Shown here: in pieces, positions 17,182-26,943 of the stretch
How the letters are laid out: the number at the start of each line of letters is the position of its first letter
How positions within the stretch are numbered: the stretch's first letter is position 1
Origin: Liquorilactobacillus mali KCTC 3596 = DSM 20444
Lineage (GTDB): Bacteria; Bacillota; Bacilli; Lactobacillales; Lactobacillaceae
Reading direction: 5' to 3'
Length of the DNA stretch: 64,000 nucleotides
NCBI RefSeq assembly: GCF_000260415.1
Contig: NZ_BACP01000057.1
Span: 1 to 64,000 of the forward strand
Position numbers and translations under genes: made by a program
The notes under the pieces: model-generated
What the model saw: only the letters and a program-made list of their open reading frames with translations
What the model was told of the DNA's origin: nothing
Database searches by the model: none

Positions 17182-18087
17182 TTATGGATGATAAATGTGC
17201 TGTTGGTAATCTTCGCGAAATTGGCGAGGAGTTCGACCACGCTCATTACGAAAATGGCTATAAAAACTAGTTAAATTTTTGTAGCCTAACTCATTACTAA
17301 TTTCATCAATATTTTTATTTGATAGTGACAACATACGAGACGCCATTTCCATACGTAATGTTGTTTTCAACTTTGAGAAAGATTGCTTAAACAATTTTCG
17401 ACATAAACGTGAAAAATAGTTTTGCTGATAACCAAAATGAGTTGCGGCACTTACTAAAGTTACGTCGTTAATATGTTGGGTTAAATACGTAAAAATTGCT
17501 CCTGCCTGTGCATCTGGTCCAGCATAACGAATTGGGCCCTGGGGGAAAAAGGAATCTGTTTTCGAAACTTTTTGATGATGTTTGCGTGATAGTTCAGTAT
17601 ATAACAAGCCCAGTAGGCTTTCTCGCTGGAATGTCAGAAATTTATCTGGTGAATACTTTTCTAAAGTAGCAATTATATTTAAGTATTCATGAACAATTTT
17701 AGTTTCCAAATGTCGAAAAACTATATACTGATTTTGTTGCGAATCAACAGCATTCATCAAATCGTGAATCAGTGGATTATCGCCTACTAACATCATGTTT
17801 AATGGATTAGGTACTTGTAGCCATTCATCAAAAATTCTAATTTCAACGGGTTGATCAGTGGCTTTAAATATTAATTGATCTATTTGTTGAATTAAGATCA
17901 AATCAAACGGCCGTAAGGGAATTTCAGTTGTACCTAATGTTACTGCACAAGTTGCTAGGCATTCAACCATTTGCATGTGAACTTTAAAACAATTAGTTGT
18001 ACTGCTTGTAATTGAGGGTAATTCTAGTTGCTTAGATACTATTCCATCAACCTTTAAAGCGCTTTTTGTTGTATAGTTTGTAGCCAT
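17182..18087 (-). CDS. AraC-family transcriptional regulator
   Basis: 301 residues: an N-terminal cupin-like sensing region and a C-terminal double helix-turn-helix (about 200-295) with VSAATHFGYQQNYFSRLCRKLF and the second-helix signature ISNELGYKNLTSFYSHFRNERGRTPRQFRE. It is divergent from the flavoprotein reductase operon, with only about 120 bases between the starts, and most likely activates that operon in response to its substrate. Confidence 0.88.
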   Translation of the reverse strand: MATNYTTKSALKVDGIVSKQLELPSITSSTTNCFKVHMQMVECLATCAVTLGTTEIPLRPFDLILIQQIDQLIFKATDQPVEIRIFDEWLQVPNPLNMMLVGDNPLIHDLMNAVDSQQNQYIVFRHLETKIVHEYLNIIATLEKYSPDKFLTFQRESLLGLLYTELSRKHHQKVSKTDSFFPQGPIRYAGPDAQAGAIFTYLTQHINDVTLVSAATHFGYQQNYFSRLCRKLFKQSFSKLKTTLRMEMASRMLSLSNKNIDEISNELGYKNLTSFYSHFRNERGRTPRQFREDYQQHIYHP

Positions 18088-18208
18088 TTAAAATCACCTG
18101 CTTTTTATAAAAGATATATTTACCATAAGATTAAGATACATTTTCCACTGATATTGTGCAACATTTCACTATAAAATATAATCATAACTTAATGTAGGAG
18201 TGATTATT

Positions 18209-19720
18209 ATGACCAAATCAATTAAAACGGATGTTGTCGTTGCAGGTGCTGGTGGAACTGGATTGGCTGCTGCGTATGCCGCAGCTGAACATGGTTTGCA
18301 AGTCTTAGTTTTAGAAAAACAATCTCAAATCGGTGGAAACACTAAAATCTCGAGTGGTTTTTTCGCCGTTGACTCCAAGGAACAGCGTGAACGTGGGATG
18401 GTTATGTCCAAAGCTGAAGCTATTCGGCAGTTGACTAGCTACAACCATAACATTTCTAATGGGCCGTTAGTTCATAAAATTGTTAATACTGCAGCTGATA
18501 CCTTGGCTTGGATCCAAAAGATGGGAATGCATATTAAATTAAATGCTACCGCTGATACAACACAGTTTGCGCATCGTAATCGAGATTATCAAGGTGGCGT
18601 TTATCATATGTATCAAGATAAAGACGGTAGTTATGAACGTATTCAGCAAACCCTGATTGATGAAGGTGTTAAGTTTGAATTTAACGTCACTATGCAATCT
18701 ATTGAACAAGACAGCACTGGTCAAGTTATTGGTATCACAGCCACTGACGCTAATGGTGAAATCATTGAAGTTGAGGCACAGGCTACTATTGTTGCAACAG
18801 GTGGCTTTGGTGGCGACAGTGATCTAGTTGCCAAGACTATGCATACGCGTAACCTGCGTCAATTAGGGGTACCCAATAATGGAGAAGGACTCAAGGCGCT
18901 TGTTGCTGCCGGTGGAATCAACATTGATGGAACAGCCTTAATTCATGCTGCACAACTTGCTAAATCCAAAGTCACTAAGAAAAGTTCAAAGGAACATCTG
19001 GCTGGTTTCTCTAATTCTGCTTTAACTCAACTATTGTTGACACCATTATTCTGGGTAAGTCCAAAGGGAGAACGATTTACTAATGAAGATGTGGTCTATG
19101 ATACTGTTGAATGGGCTAATGCTGGGTACTCGGTTGGTGGTAAGTATTATTTTGTAGTTGACCAAGCAACTCTTGATGACTTCACCGAAAATGGTGGTCA
19201 ACTCGAGGTCTCTAAAGCCGGTCCTGGTGCTAATACTGAGCCTGGTGATTTCACTAAACTTGCCAACGATTCTGTTGCTGCTGGAACTGCTTTTAAGGGA
19301 AATTCTTTGGCTGAATTAGCTACTGCTGCTGGCATGGATTCAAATACATTGGTACAGGCAGTTACTGCGTATAATCATAATGTTCATAATCGTGTCGATA
19401 CTGATTTCGCAAAATCTGGGCAGTCACTTGTCTATGCAGTTGAACAAGGTCCTTTTTACGCTTTTACCGCTCAAGTCGCTTACCTAGGTACTGTAGGTGG
19501 GGTTCGTGTTGATACTAATTTAAACGTTTTAGATGACAAATTCAAACCTATTCCTGGTCTCTATACGGGTGGAGCTAATGCGGGGGGCTATTATCAAGGC
19601 CACTGTTATCCTGCTTATGAAGGTTTAGCTTCTGGTTTTACTTGGACATCTGGACGAATTGCTGGGACAAGTGCTAGTGAATATATAAAAATTAAAAATG
19701 ATAAATTGATAAAAAAATAA
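18209..19720 (+). CDS. FAD-dependent fumarate-reductase-type flavoprotein (enoate reductase candidate)
   Basis: About 503 residues. N-terminal FAD dinucleotide fold VVVAGAGGTGLAAAYAAAEHG with VLEKQSQIGGNTKISSGFF, the capping domain, VATGGFGG, WVSPKGERFTNED, and C-terminal LYTGGANAGGYYQGHCYP...GLASGFTWTSGRIAG. This is the succinate/fumarate reductase and 3-ketosteroid dehydrogenase flavoprotein family. There is no signal peptide, haem site or FMN-binding domain, so it is cytoplasmic and needs a separate reductant. The ATG at 18209 has GTAGGAG eight bases upstream; the GTG at 18200 overlaps that RBS. It heads a three-gene operon with an MFS carrier and an FMN reductase. Confidence 0.82.
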   Translation: MTKSIKTDVVVAGAGGTGLAAAYAAAEHGLQVLVLEKQSQIGGNTKISSGFFAVDSKEQRERGMVMSKAEAIRQLTSYNHNISNGPLVHKIVNTAADTLAWIQKMGMHIKLNATADTTQFAHRNRDYQGGVYHMYQDKDGSYERIQQTLIDEGVKFEFNVTMQSIEQDSTGQVIGITATDANGEIIEVEAQATIVATGGFGGDSDLVAKTMHTRNLRQLGVPNNGEGLKALVAAGGINIDGTALIHAAQLAKSKVTKKSSKEHLAGFSNSALTQLLLTPLFWVSPKGERFTNEDVVYDTVEWANAGYSVGGKYYFVVDQATLDDFTENGGQLEVSKAGPGANTEPGDFTKLANDSVAAGTAFKGNSLAELATAAGMDSNTLVQAVTAYNHNVHNRVDTDFAKSGQSLVYAVEQGPFYAFTAQVAYLGTVGGVRVDTNLNVLDDKFKPIPGLYTGGANAGGYYQGHCYPAYEGLASGFTWTSGRIAGTSASEYIKIKNDKLIKK

Positions 19721-19739
19721 GCTAGGAGGGCTTAATCTT

Positions 19740-20933
19740 ATGGAAAATATTAAATCGCACAGTTGGTTATTCAAGTTATCGATCCTATCTCTTTCGATTT
19801 TATCAATGACTGCACCATCAGTTGCAATTGCCATCCCATTAATGGAAAAAACATTTACGGAGCAAACTACCGCGCAAGTTGAAATGATCTCAACTTTACC
19901 TAATTTGGGTGTATTACTCATGATTATGTTTTCAACCTTGATTGCCCATAAATTTGGAATTAAGCGAACAATAATGGGTGGTTTGATAATGTACTTAATT
20001 GGAGGATTAACTCCTGTTTTTATTACTAATTATACAATCATTATAATTGCTCGCTTCATCATGGGCCTTGGTATTGGACTTTTTAACCCGTTTGCTGTTA
20101 GTTTAATGTACCGTTTCTATAAAAAGCAAGAATTAGCAGATATGCTGGGTTATCAAAATACCTCACAGAATTTAGGAAATGCGGGTTTCGGTTTATTACT
20201 AGGTGTTTTGGTTCTTGCTGGTTGGAAAACAGCATTTGCAGGTTACTTAATTGCAATGATTCCTTTACTGATGTTTGGACTTTTTGTTAAGATTCCGATT
20301 GAACACCACAATAGTGAAAATGAAGCACCGAAACAGTCAACTAATGTTCATGTCTTTATGCTTGCGTTTTTAATGCTTATAATTTTTGGAATGTTCATGA
20401 TGATGACGATTAAACTAGCTAGTTTTGTGACTGCACAACACATTACCACTCCTGCAATTGCCTCAAGTATTTTGGCTGGAATGGGAGCAGCTTCGATGTT
20501 TGCTAGCATGCCATTCGGAAAAATTAGTAAATTTCTTGGTAACTTTATTTTACCCATTGCTCTCTTAGGTATTTCAATTGGTTTTATGATTGTCGCTACG
20601 GCGACTAGTGTCCTAGTGGTGACACTTGGTGTTATCATTTGCGGAATTTTCTTTGGCTGGGTTTTCCCACAAGCTTTTTACCGAGCAGCCCAAATAGCTC
20701 CAGCTAATTCCGGAAACTTATCGACTTCTATTATTCTAGTGGGTATTAACTTAGGTGCTTTTTTATCACCAACTTTAGTTAACGGTGTTGCAAATTTATT
20801 TGGGAACGATCAGCCTTACTTTGTCTTGATGTTGTGCAGCTGGGGATTCGCCATTTTGACTATTATTATGGCCATTTATACCATAGTTGATAGACAAAAT
20901 CACAAACTTAATCAGAAACCGGAGGAAATTTAG
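19740..20933 (+). CDS. MFS transporter of the flavoprotein reductase operon
   Basis: 397 residues with twelve helices, KFGIKRTIMGG as motif A and GLGIGLFNPF in helix 4-5. AGGAGG RBS, 19 bases after the flavoprotein gene. Probably carries the flavoprotein's substrate or product; the substrate is unknown. Confidence 0.85.
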   Translation: MENIKSHSWLFKLSILSLSILSMTAPSVAIAIPLMEKTFTEQTTAQVEMISTLPNLGVLLMIMFSTLIAHKFGIKRTIMGGLIMYLIGGLTPVFITNYTIIIIARFIMGLGIGLFNPFAVSLMYRFYKKQELADMLGYQNTSQNLGNAGFGLLLGVLVLAGWKTAFAGYLIAMIPLLMFGLFVKIPIEHHNSENEAPKQSTNVHVFMLAFLMLIIFGMFMMMTIKLASFVTAQHITTPAIASSILAGMGAASMFASMPFGKISKFLGNFILPIALLGISIGFMIVATATSVLVVTLGVIICGIFFGWVFPQAFYRAAQIAPANSGNLSTSIILVGINLGAFLSPTLVNGVANLFGNDQPYFVLMLCSWGFAILTIIMAIYTIVDRQNHKLNQKPEEI

Positions 20934-21509
20934 ATGTCACTTAACTTAGTAGGATTAGTGGGAACGAACGCTCAAATCTCATATAATCGTATGCTTTTAA
21001 CGTATATGCAACAACATTTTATTAACGATGTTACTATTACATTGGCCGAAATAGCTGATATTCCGTTGTTCAGCGAAGAAGGATTAGCAGATATTCCTGA
21101 GAGTGTTTATACTTTGAGTGATCAGCTAGCTGCTGCTGATGGGATTATCATTGCTACACCTGAATACGATCATGCAATTCCGGCAGCACTTAAAAGTACG
21201 ATAGAATGGCTGTCGGCAGCTACACATCCGTTCACAACTCAGCCAATAATGATTGTTGGAGCTTCCTTAGGCCTTCAAGGAACAGCGCGTGCTCAAGATA
21301 ATCTTCGACAAATTTTAAATTCTCCTGGTGTTAATGCTTTTGTCATGCCAGGTTATGAATTCTTATTAAGTAATGCTAAGGAGCAATTCGATAAACAATC
21401 CCAGTTGACAAATGCTAAAACTATCTCCTTTTTAGAAGAATGCTTTGCTCATTATCTGCAATTTGTTACTGATAATCGTGAAAATTTAAAACTTATTCGT
21501 GAAGCTTAA
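20934..21509 (+). CDS. NADPH-dependent FMN reductase family protein
   Basis: 191-residue flavodoxin-like fold. It starts MSLNLVGLVGTNAQISYNR, has the diagnostic PEYDHAIPAALKSTIEWLS and a middle KP/GASLGLQGTARAQ stretch. Such enzymes reduce FMN or FAD with NAD(P)H. Its ATG directly follows the MFS stop (TAGATG), so the three proteins are made together and it likely supplies electrons to the flavoprotein at 18209. Confidence 0.88.
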   Translation: MSLNLVGLVGTNAQISYNRMLLTYMQQHFINDVTITLAEIADIPLFSEEGLADIPESVYTLSDQLAAADGIIIATPEYDHAIPAALKSTIEWLSAATHPFTTQPIMIVGASLGLQGTARAQDNLRQILNSPGVNAFVMPGYEFLLSNAKEQFDKQSQLTNAKTISFLEECFAHYLQFVTDNRENLKLIREA

Positions 21510-21580
21510 CATATGTCTGGTTTCATCGGCTAACATTAACAACAAAATTCATGCTCATTATTTTAAGAGCGTATAAAAAA

Positions 21581-21620
21581 AGCAAGGTATGGTTCAGCTT
21601 GAACCGCATCTTGCTTTTTA
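21581..21620. terminator. Bidirectional intrinsic terminator
   Basis: AAAGCAAGGTATGGTTC and GAACCGCATCTTGCTTT pair around AGCTT, with A-run before and T-run after. It serves both the FMN reductase gene and the convergent NADH peroxidase gene. Confidence 0.88.
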
Positions 21621-21638
21621 TTACAAATTAAATATGAA

Positions 21639-23018
21639 TTATTTTCTGGTGAATTCTACTTCCTTTAAAGCATGTTGAGCAGCCAAGTTAAGCAAACTCC
21701 ATTGACGATCAAAACCAGGTTGGAAGAAGAAATCAGCTTCGGCCAAATCTTCTAATTTTAACTGGTGTTGAATGGCAAGAGCTATGACATTTCCTTGAGC
21801 AGTTATGTCATATGTTGATAATACCGCGCCGCCAAGGAGAAGATGACTTTCTGGATTGAAGAAAAGTTTTACGTAAACTTTGGTATTTCCCTTATCTTCA
21901 GGTACATAACTTGGACGTAGGGTATCTTCATAGAAACAACCAGCTATTTCAACGCCTGCACGCCCCGCAGTAAAGCTATTTAACCCACTTTGAGCGAAGT
22001 GATAATCAAAAACACTCAAAGCAGATGAACCAACTATTCCTGCAAAAGGAACGGATGGAGTTTTTTCGAAAATGTGTTTTACCAAATAACGAGCTTCACG
22101 ACGAGCAACAGTAGCCAGTGCTACTGGAATTTTTTTACCTGCAGCGACTGAATATGCTAATGTTGCATCACCAATTGCATATACGTCAGAAAGGTTGGTT
22201 CTTAGATATTCGTCATTTTTAATCCAACCGCGATTATCAAGATTGACTATTCCTTTTAACCAATCAGTGTTAGGTTGGATCCCAGCGGCTTGAATAACTA
22301 CATCACTTGGGAAATCTCCTTGATCACTCTTAACAGTTTGAACTTTATTATCTTGTCCACTGTATTCTGATATTTTAACCCCAGTATGAATAGCAACACC
22401 GTTTTTTTCTAAATGTTTGCTGATAATATCTGTTAATTCAGAATCAAGATATGTTCCTAAAGGACGGTCAATAACATCCAAAAGATTTACGTGTTTTCCA
22501 GCTTTGGTAGCAGCTTCAGCAGCCTCAATACCAATGTAGCCAGCACCAATAACTGTAATATTTTTAACACTAGGGTCTTCTAATTTAGCCTTTATTTTTG
22601 TTGCCCAATCATATCCACGCATCAAGAAAACATTTTCTAGTTCTTTACCAGGTATTGGTAAGGACTTGGGAGTTACACCTGAACTGAGAATCAACTTATC
22701 ATAAGATTCCTCAGAACTCTTGCCACTTTTTAAATCAGTAACCGAAACAGTTTTTTTATCGCTATTTATCTTAGTTACTTCATGATTATTTAAAATATGG
22801 ACATTTTCTTGCGGAAAACTTTCAGACCTGAAATTACGTACATCGTTAACATTAGTTACACTATTTTCCAGGTATAATTCCATACCACAGGACATAAACG
22901 AAATAAAATCTCCCGCTTCAAATAATGTAATATCGACGTCCTCATAGCGACTGAGCAGTTCAAGAATAGACTGATGACCACCATGAGAAGCACCGACAAT
23001 GACAATTTTTTTCTTCAC
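21639..23018 (-). CDS. npr: NADH peroxidase
   Basis: FAD enzyme that reduces H2O2 to water with NADH. It resembles the enterococcal NADH peroxidase along its length: GASHGGHQSILELL (active-site His 12), SFMSCGMELYLE (sulfenate Cys 44), VIGAGYIGIEAAEA, YAIGDATL and FFFQPGFDRQW. About 459 residues. I set the start at the GTG at 23018 because GGGGG is eight bases upstream, giving MKKKIVIVGASHGG; an upstream ATG at 23054 would only add a non-homologous tail. NADH oxidase activity cannot be excluded from sequence. Confidence 0.88.
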   Translation of the reverse strand: MKKKIVIVGASHGGHQSILELLSRYEDVDITLFEAGDFISFMSCGMELYLENSVTNVNDVRNFRSESFPQENVHILNNHEVTKINSDKKTVSVTDLKSGKSSEESYDKLILSSGVTPKSLPIPGKELENVFLMRGYDWATKIKAKLEDPSVKNITVIGAGYIGIEAAEAATKAGKHVNLLDVIDRPLGTYLDSELTDIISKHLEKNGVAIHTGVKISEYSGQDNKVQTVKSDQGDFPSDVVIQAAGIQPNTDWLKGIVNLDNRGWIKNDEYLRTNLSDVYAIGDATLAYSVAAGKKIPVALATVARREARYLVKHIFEKTPSVPFAGIVGSSALSVFDYHFAQSGLNSFTAGRAGVEIAGCFYEDTLRPSYVPEDKGNTKVYVKLFFNPESHLLLGGAVLSTYDITAQGNVIALAIQHQLKLEDLAEADFFFQPGFDRQWSLLNLAAQHALKEVEFTRK

Positions 23019-23151
23019 GCTAATTACCCCCAATTTCTGGGAATAATTTAACACAGCAACATTTTATTGTCAAAATAAAAAGCTTCTTAATGAAGGCCTT
23101 GCTATAAGCAACTTTTATTGTCATTTGAGGCTTTACATCTTATAGCGACTT

Positions 23152-24132
23152 TTAGTCAAATGGATATTTCATTCCCCAAGCATTGCGGACACTATCTAGG
23201 ATATGAGCAACATCTCTTGAAATTGCGAGTTGACCATCATCATGACCATTATCAATATAGCGTTGCATATCACGGACTTCATAACGTAATGCTTGGGTGT
23301 CATCACCAGCCTTCAAAACCTCATTGGCTTGTTCATGAGCATCTGTAGTATATGTGATTTCAGCGCTTGTAGCACGGGGATAGTTATTGATTTCAACGTA
23401 GCCCTTTGTTCCTGAAACAACACCACGTTTTGGTTGTTTTGCACGCATTGATAATGCCATCACGGCTAATTGTTCTTGATCATTTTTCAAGATGATACCA
23501 GATTGTTCATCGACACCGGTTTCAAAGAATTTAACTGTCGTTAATGTTGTATTTGGTTGACTGGTTAAGAAAGTCCTTGCAAATGCAGTTGCATAGCCTC
23601 CGATATCTAATAAGGCTCCGCCTGCGAGGTCTTTATTGAAGAAGCGATTTTTAGGGTCATAGTCCTTTAAACTTCCAAAGTTCACTTGTACCAATTTGAT
23701 ATCGCCTAACTTACCAGCAGCGATAAGTTCTTTTACTTGATTGAAAACAGGCATGTGATATAGGGTGAGTCCTTCGGTTAAAATCAGGTTCTTTTCTTTT
23801 GCAAGGACCTCAACTTCATCAAACTGTTTAGCATTGACAGTAATTGCCTTTTCGCAGAATACATGTTTGCCAGCTTCCAGAGCTGCCTTGATATATTGGT
23901 AATGGTATGTGTGTGGAGTAGCAATATAGATCACATCGATATCTGGATTGTTGATCATTTCATTTGCATCAGTATATGTTTTTTTAATATGCTTTTCTGA
24001 CGCAAATTTCTCCAACATTTCTTTGTTAACATCGGCAACAGCATAAACCTCACCGTTAACATCATTCAACGCGTCAGCCATTTCATGTGCAATCCAGCCT
24101 GTACCAATCATGCCCCAATTATATTTTGTCAT
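23152..24132 (-). CDS. Gfo/Idh/MocA family NAD(P)-dependent oxidoreductase
   Basis: 326 residues: N-terminal Rossmann fold WGMIGTGWIAHEMADAL, DVIYIATPHTYHYQYIKAALEAGKHVFCEKA (Glu-Lys-like catalytic lysine motif), then the C-terminal alpha/beta sheet domain with LLDIGGYATAFART. Such enzymes act on sugars, inositols or related polyols. The start at 24132 follows GGAAG. It is one base after the stop of the RpiA-like gene, so the two form an operon divergent from a fructose-type PTS. Confidence 0.86.
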   Translation of the reverse strand: MTKYNWGMIGTGWIAHEMADALNDVNGEVYAVADVNKEMLEKFASEKHIKKTYTDANEMINNPDIDVIYIATPHTYHYQYIKAALEAGKHVFCEKAITVNAKQFDEVEVLAKEKNLILTEGLTLYHMPVFNQVKELIAAGKLGDIKLVQVNFGSLKDYDPKNRFFNKDLAGGALLDIGGYATAFARTFLTSQPNTTLTTVKFFETGVDEQSGIILKNDQEQLAVMALSMRAKQPKRGVVSGTKGYVEINNYPRATSAEITYTTDAHEQANEVLKAGDDTQALRYEVRDMQRYIDNGHDDGQLAISRDVAHILDSVRNAWGMKYPFD

Positions 24133-24133
24133 A

Positions 24134-24802
24134 TTAATCTTCCTTTCTAAATTCATGAACTTTTCCATTTTCATCAAAAGTTAAACCAAGTGTTACTAGA
24201 TTTTCAAAAAAAGACGTTGCAATAACTCCATTTTGTTGTGAAATCACAGAGTTAATCTCAGAAATGTTACTCCAGTCACTTGAATAACAATCTACCAAGA
24301 GATTCCCCAAGGGTGTTCTTGCGTAACCTGCAATATCATTTGCCATCCTAATACTGCTTTTCAGATTTAATTTTTCAATTTGCCGCAATACTGTTGCTCT
24401 TGCGGCAGCAACTATTTCAAGTGTGAGCGGTACCTCAGGATTGAGTAATTTTGTTACTCTTTGCAACGGTGCCAAAATGATATATCTATCGGCCAATTCA
24501 GCATTGATTTTCTCAAATAAATGAATACCACCATTACTCTTTAAAGCATTAAGATTTATGTCCAGCGAATCACATCCATCAAAGGCAAGATCGAGATGTT
24601 TAATTTTATTGCTATCTGCAACTGTTATTCCGAGCGACTCACAAAGACTTCTAGTGAGTTCGGACGGAGTACAGATAGTTAGATTCAAATCAGGTTTTGC
24701 TGCAAGGGCATTAGCGAGATTGGCAACGTTGCTTCCACCACCTAGACTTATATTCATATTTGGTTTGATAAGTGTGAGAGCTCGTTTGATTATTGGTGTC
24801 AA
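24134..24802 (-). CDS. Divergent ribose-5-phosphate isomerase A family protein
   Basis: About 222 residues. The RpiA pattern is recognisable but degenerate: LGGGSNVANLANAL (GLGTGSTV in RpiA), DLAFDGCDSLD (DGADE), KSNGGIHLFEKI (KGGGGAL.REK). The Asp residues and a Lys-Glu pair at the expected sites are kept, so isomerase activity on a phosphorylated sugar is plausible, perhaps not ribose 5-phosphate. The TTG at 24802 lies eight bases after AAGAGG; a GTG at 24811 is the alternative. Confidence 0.6.
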   Translation of the reverse strand: MTPIIKRALTLIKPNMNISLGGGSNVANLANALAAKPDLNLTICTPSELTRSLCESLGITVADSNKIKHLDLAFDGCDSLDINLNALKSNGGIHLFEKINAELADRYIILAPLQRVTKLLNPEVPLTLEIVAAARATVLRQIEKLNLKSSIRMANDIAGYARTPLGNLLVDCYSSDWSNISEINSVISQQNGVIATSFFENLVTLGLTFDENGKVHEFRKED

Positions 24803-24862
24803 CTTAATCACCTCTTTTATTTTTTCATAAAAATTATATTTATGAAATTAATTTACAACAAC

Positions 24863-24891
24863 ATAGTATTACGTGAAAATTTATTTGTCAA
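24863..24891 (-). promoter_or_regulatory. Promoter of the RpiA-like / Gfo operon
   Basis: On the minus strand TTGACA (24886-24891), 17-base spacer, TACTAT (24863-24868). Confidence 0.65.
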
Positions 24892-24907
24892 CACTTTAAA
24901 TTGGATG

Positions 24908-24936
24908 TTGACTTTTTTACAAAAAGCGTTTACATT
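24908..24936 (+). promoter_or_regulatory. PTS promoter with overlapping cre-like site
   Basis: TTGACT (24908-24913), 17-base spacer, TACATT (24931-24936). AAAAAGCGTTTACA at 24921-24934 matches 12 of 14 positions of the catabolite-responsive element consensus and overlaps the -10, so CcpA would repress when glucose is present. Confidence 0.6.
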
Positions 24937-24987
24937 TTGATTGTAATTATTTTCACTAAATAAAAAAATAGGAAAGAGGTTTTCAAA

Positions 24988-26889
24988 GTGGATATATTAA
25001 GCATATTAAAAAAAGACGTCATGATTATGGATTTAAAAGCAAAAACCAAGGAAGATGCATTACACGAAATGGTTAACTCATTTTTTGTAAACGATATAAT
25101 TAATGATCGAACACTTTTTGAACAAGATATTTTCAAGCGTGAAGAAGAAGCAACAACAGGAATTGGCGATGGAATTGCAATGCCTCATGCTAGAAATAGG
25201 GCGGTAAAAGAGGCTGCTGTTTTATTTGCGAAAAGTGAACAAGGAATTGATTATAATGCACTTGATGGTAAACCAGTGTATCTCTTTTTTATGATTGCAG
25301 CGCCAGCCAATGCTAATGATATTCATTTGCAGGCTTTGGCTAACCTATCATCACTATTGTTAGATAATAATTTAATTGCAGATTTAAAAAAGGCAAAAAC
25401 ACCATTGGAAGTTCAGCAGTTATTTAAAATGGCTAGCGACAAGAAAAAAGTGGGTGAGATACATCAGTCTGAAAATAAAGATTTACCATTAATCGTTGCT
25501 GTAACTGCTTGTCCAACTGGAATCGCGCACACATATATGGCCGAGTCAGCATTACTTGATGCTGGTAAAAAAATGAATGTTAGGATGAGAGTTGAGACGA
25601 ATGGCTCTGAAGGAGTCAAGCATCGCCTGAGTCCAAGTGAGATTTCTAATGCTGTTGGTGTAATCATTGCTGCGGATAAAAAAGTTGAAGTGGATCGCTT
25701 TGCTGAGAAGAAAGTCTTACAGACTGCAGTTATCGATGGTATTAAGAAGCCTGAAGAACTTATTCAGCGTGTGTTAGACGGGAATTTAGCTACTTTTGAA
25801 GTTGAACACAGAAATAGCAGCCCAAGTGATGACAATGGGCAAGGGGGGATCTGGCATCATGTTTATCAAGATTTGATGAGCGGAATTTCAAATATGCTGC
25901 CCTTTGTTGTTGGTGGCGGTATTTTGATGGCAATTTCATTTCTATTAGAGCAATCATTGGGCAAAAACTCAACGGCTTTTATCTTCTTAAATTCTCTTGG
26001 AACAAACGCATTTAGTTTCCTAATTCCAATTTTAGCAGGATTTATTGCTTTTTCGATTGGTGATCGTCCGGCTATGATGCCAGGTTTTGTCGGTGGGTAT
26101 ATGGCGACCCAAGCAAGTGCAAGTATTGTTAAATCAAGTGGTAGTGCAGGATTTATTGGTGGTATTATTGCGGGTTTTATCGCAGGTTATTTGATTTTAA
26201 TGCTGAAGAAAATGTTTGTTAAATTACCAAGATCATTAGATGGTTTAAAACCAATGATATTATTTCCCGTGTTGGGTTTGTTTCTTGTTGGAACATTGAT
26301 GTTTTTTGTGATTGATCCAATTTTTTCAGTAGTTAATCTGTTTTTAGTTCATTTTTTGACAACTATGGGAACTGCAAATGCAATCTTACTCGGAGCGATT
26401 CTTGGCGGGATGCAGGCAGTTGATTTAGGCGGACCAGTGAATAAGGCAGCATACACGACTGCAATTGGTGTATTAACAGCAACAGGGGATGGCAGTATGA
26501 TGGCATCTGTTATGGTTGGTGGGATGATTCCACCATTAGCAATAGCAATTGCTACAACAATTTGGAAGAACAAGTTCACAGAAGATGAGCGTAAAGCAGG
26601 AATCAGTAACTATGTCTTAGGAATTTCATTTATTACTGAAGGGGCAATTCCTTTTGCAATTGCTGATCCATTACGGGTAATCGGTTCTTGCATTATTGGT
26701 TCTGTAATCGGTGGTGGATTGGCTCAATTATGGAAGGTTAGTGTACCTGCGCCTCATGGTGGTTTATGGGTTGTTTTATTAATGCACAATCCTTTGTATT
26801 TTGTATTGGCACTAATAATTGGAGCTGCTGTAGCTGGGACAATTTATGGTATTTGGAAGCCAAAAAAAATAGCGCTTTTTAAAGAATAA
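24988..26889 (+). CDS. PTS fructose-family transporter, EIIABC fusion
   Basis: 633 residues importing and phosphorylating a sugar using PEP/HPr. EIIA (about 1-150) has the phospho-His 67 in GIAMPHARN; EIIB (about 165-265) has the phospho-Cys 175 in AVTACPTGIAHTYMAE; EIIC (about 285-633) is membrane-embedded with GGMQAVDLGGPVNKAAY and FITEGAIPFAIADP. This is the FruA/MngA architecture. The start is GTG with GGAAAGAGG upstream. No 1-phosphofructokinase is next to it; the following gene is an RpiR regulator and a divergent operon encodes sugar-type enzymes, so the sugar may not be fructose. Confidence 0.92.
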   Translation: MDILSILKKDVMIMDLKAKTKEDALHEMVNSFFVNDIINDRTLFEQDIFKREEEATTGIGDGIAMPHARNRAVKEAAVLFAKSEQGIDYNALDGKPVYLFFMIAAPANANDIHLQALANLSSLLLDNNLIADLKKAKTPLEVQQLFKMASDKKKVGEIHQSENKDLPLIVAVTACPTGIAHTYMAESALLDAGKKMNVRMRVETNGSEGVKHRLSPSEISNAVGVIIAADKKVEVDRFAEKKVLQTAVIDGIKKPEELIQRVLDGNLATFEVEHRNSSPSDDNGQGGIWHHVYQDLMSGISNMLPFVVGGGILMAISFLLEQSLGKNSTAFIFLNSLGTNAFSFLIPILAGFIAFSIGDRPAMMPGFVGGYMATQASASIVKSSGSAGFIGGIIAGFIAGYLILMLKKMFVKLPRSLDGLKPMILFPVLGLFLVGTLMFFVIDPIFSVVNLFLVHFLTTMGTANAILLGAILGGMQAVDLGGPVNKAAYTTAIGVLTATGDGSMMASVMVGGMIPPLAIAIATTIWKNKFTEDERKAGISNYVLGISFITEGAIPFAIADPLRVIGSCIIGSVIGGGLAQLWKVSVPAPHGGLWVVLLMHNPLYFVLALIIGAAVAGTIYGIWKPKKIALFKE

Positions 26890-26943
26890 ATGATACTATA
26901 TAATTAATTCTATTTTATATAGTTATTTGGAGGACTGAGATTA

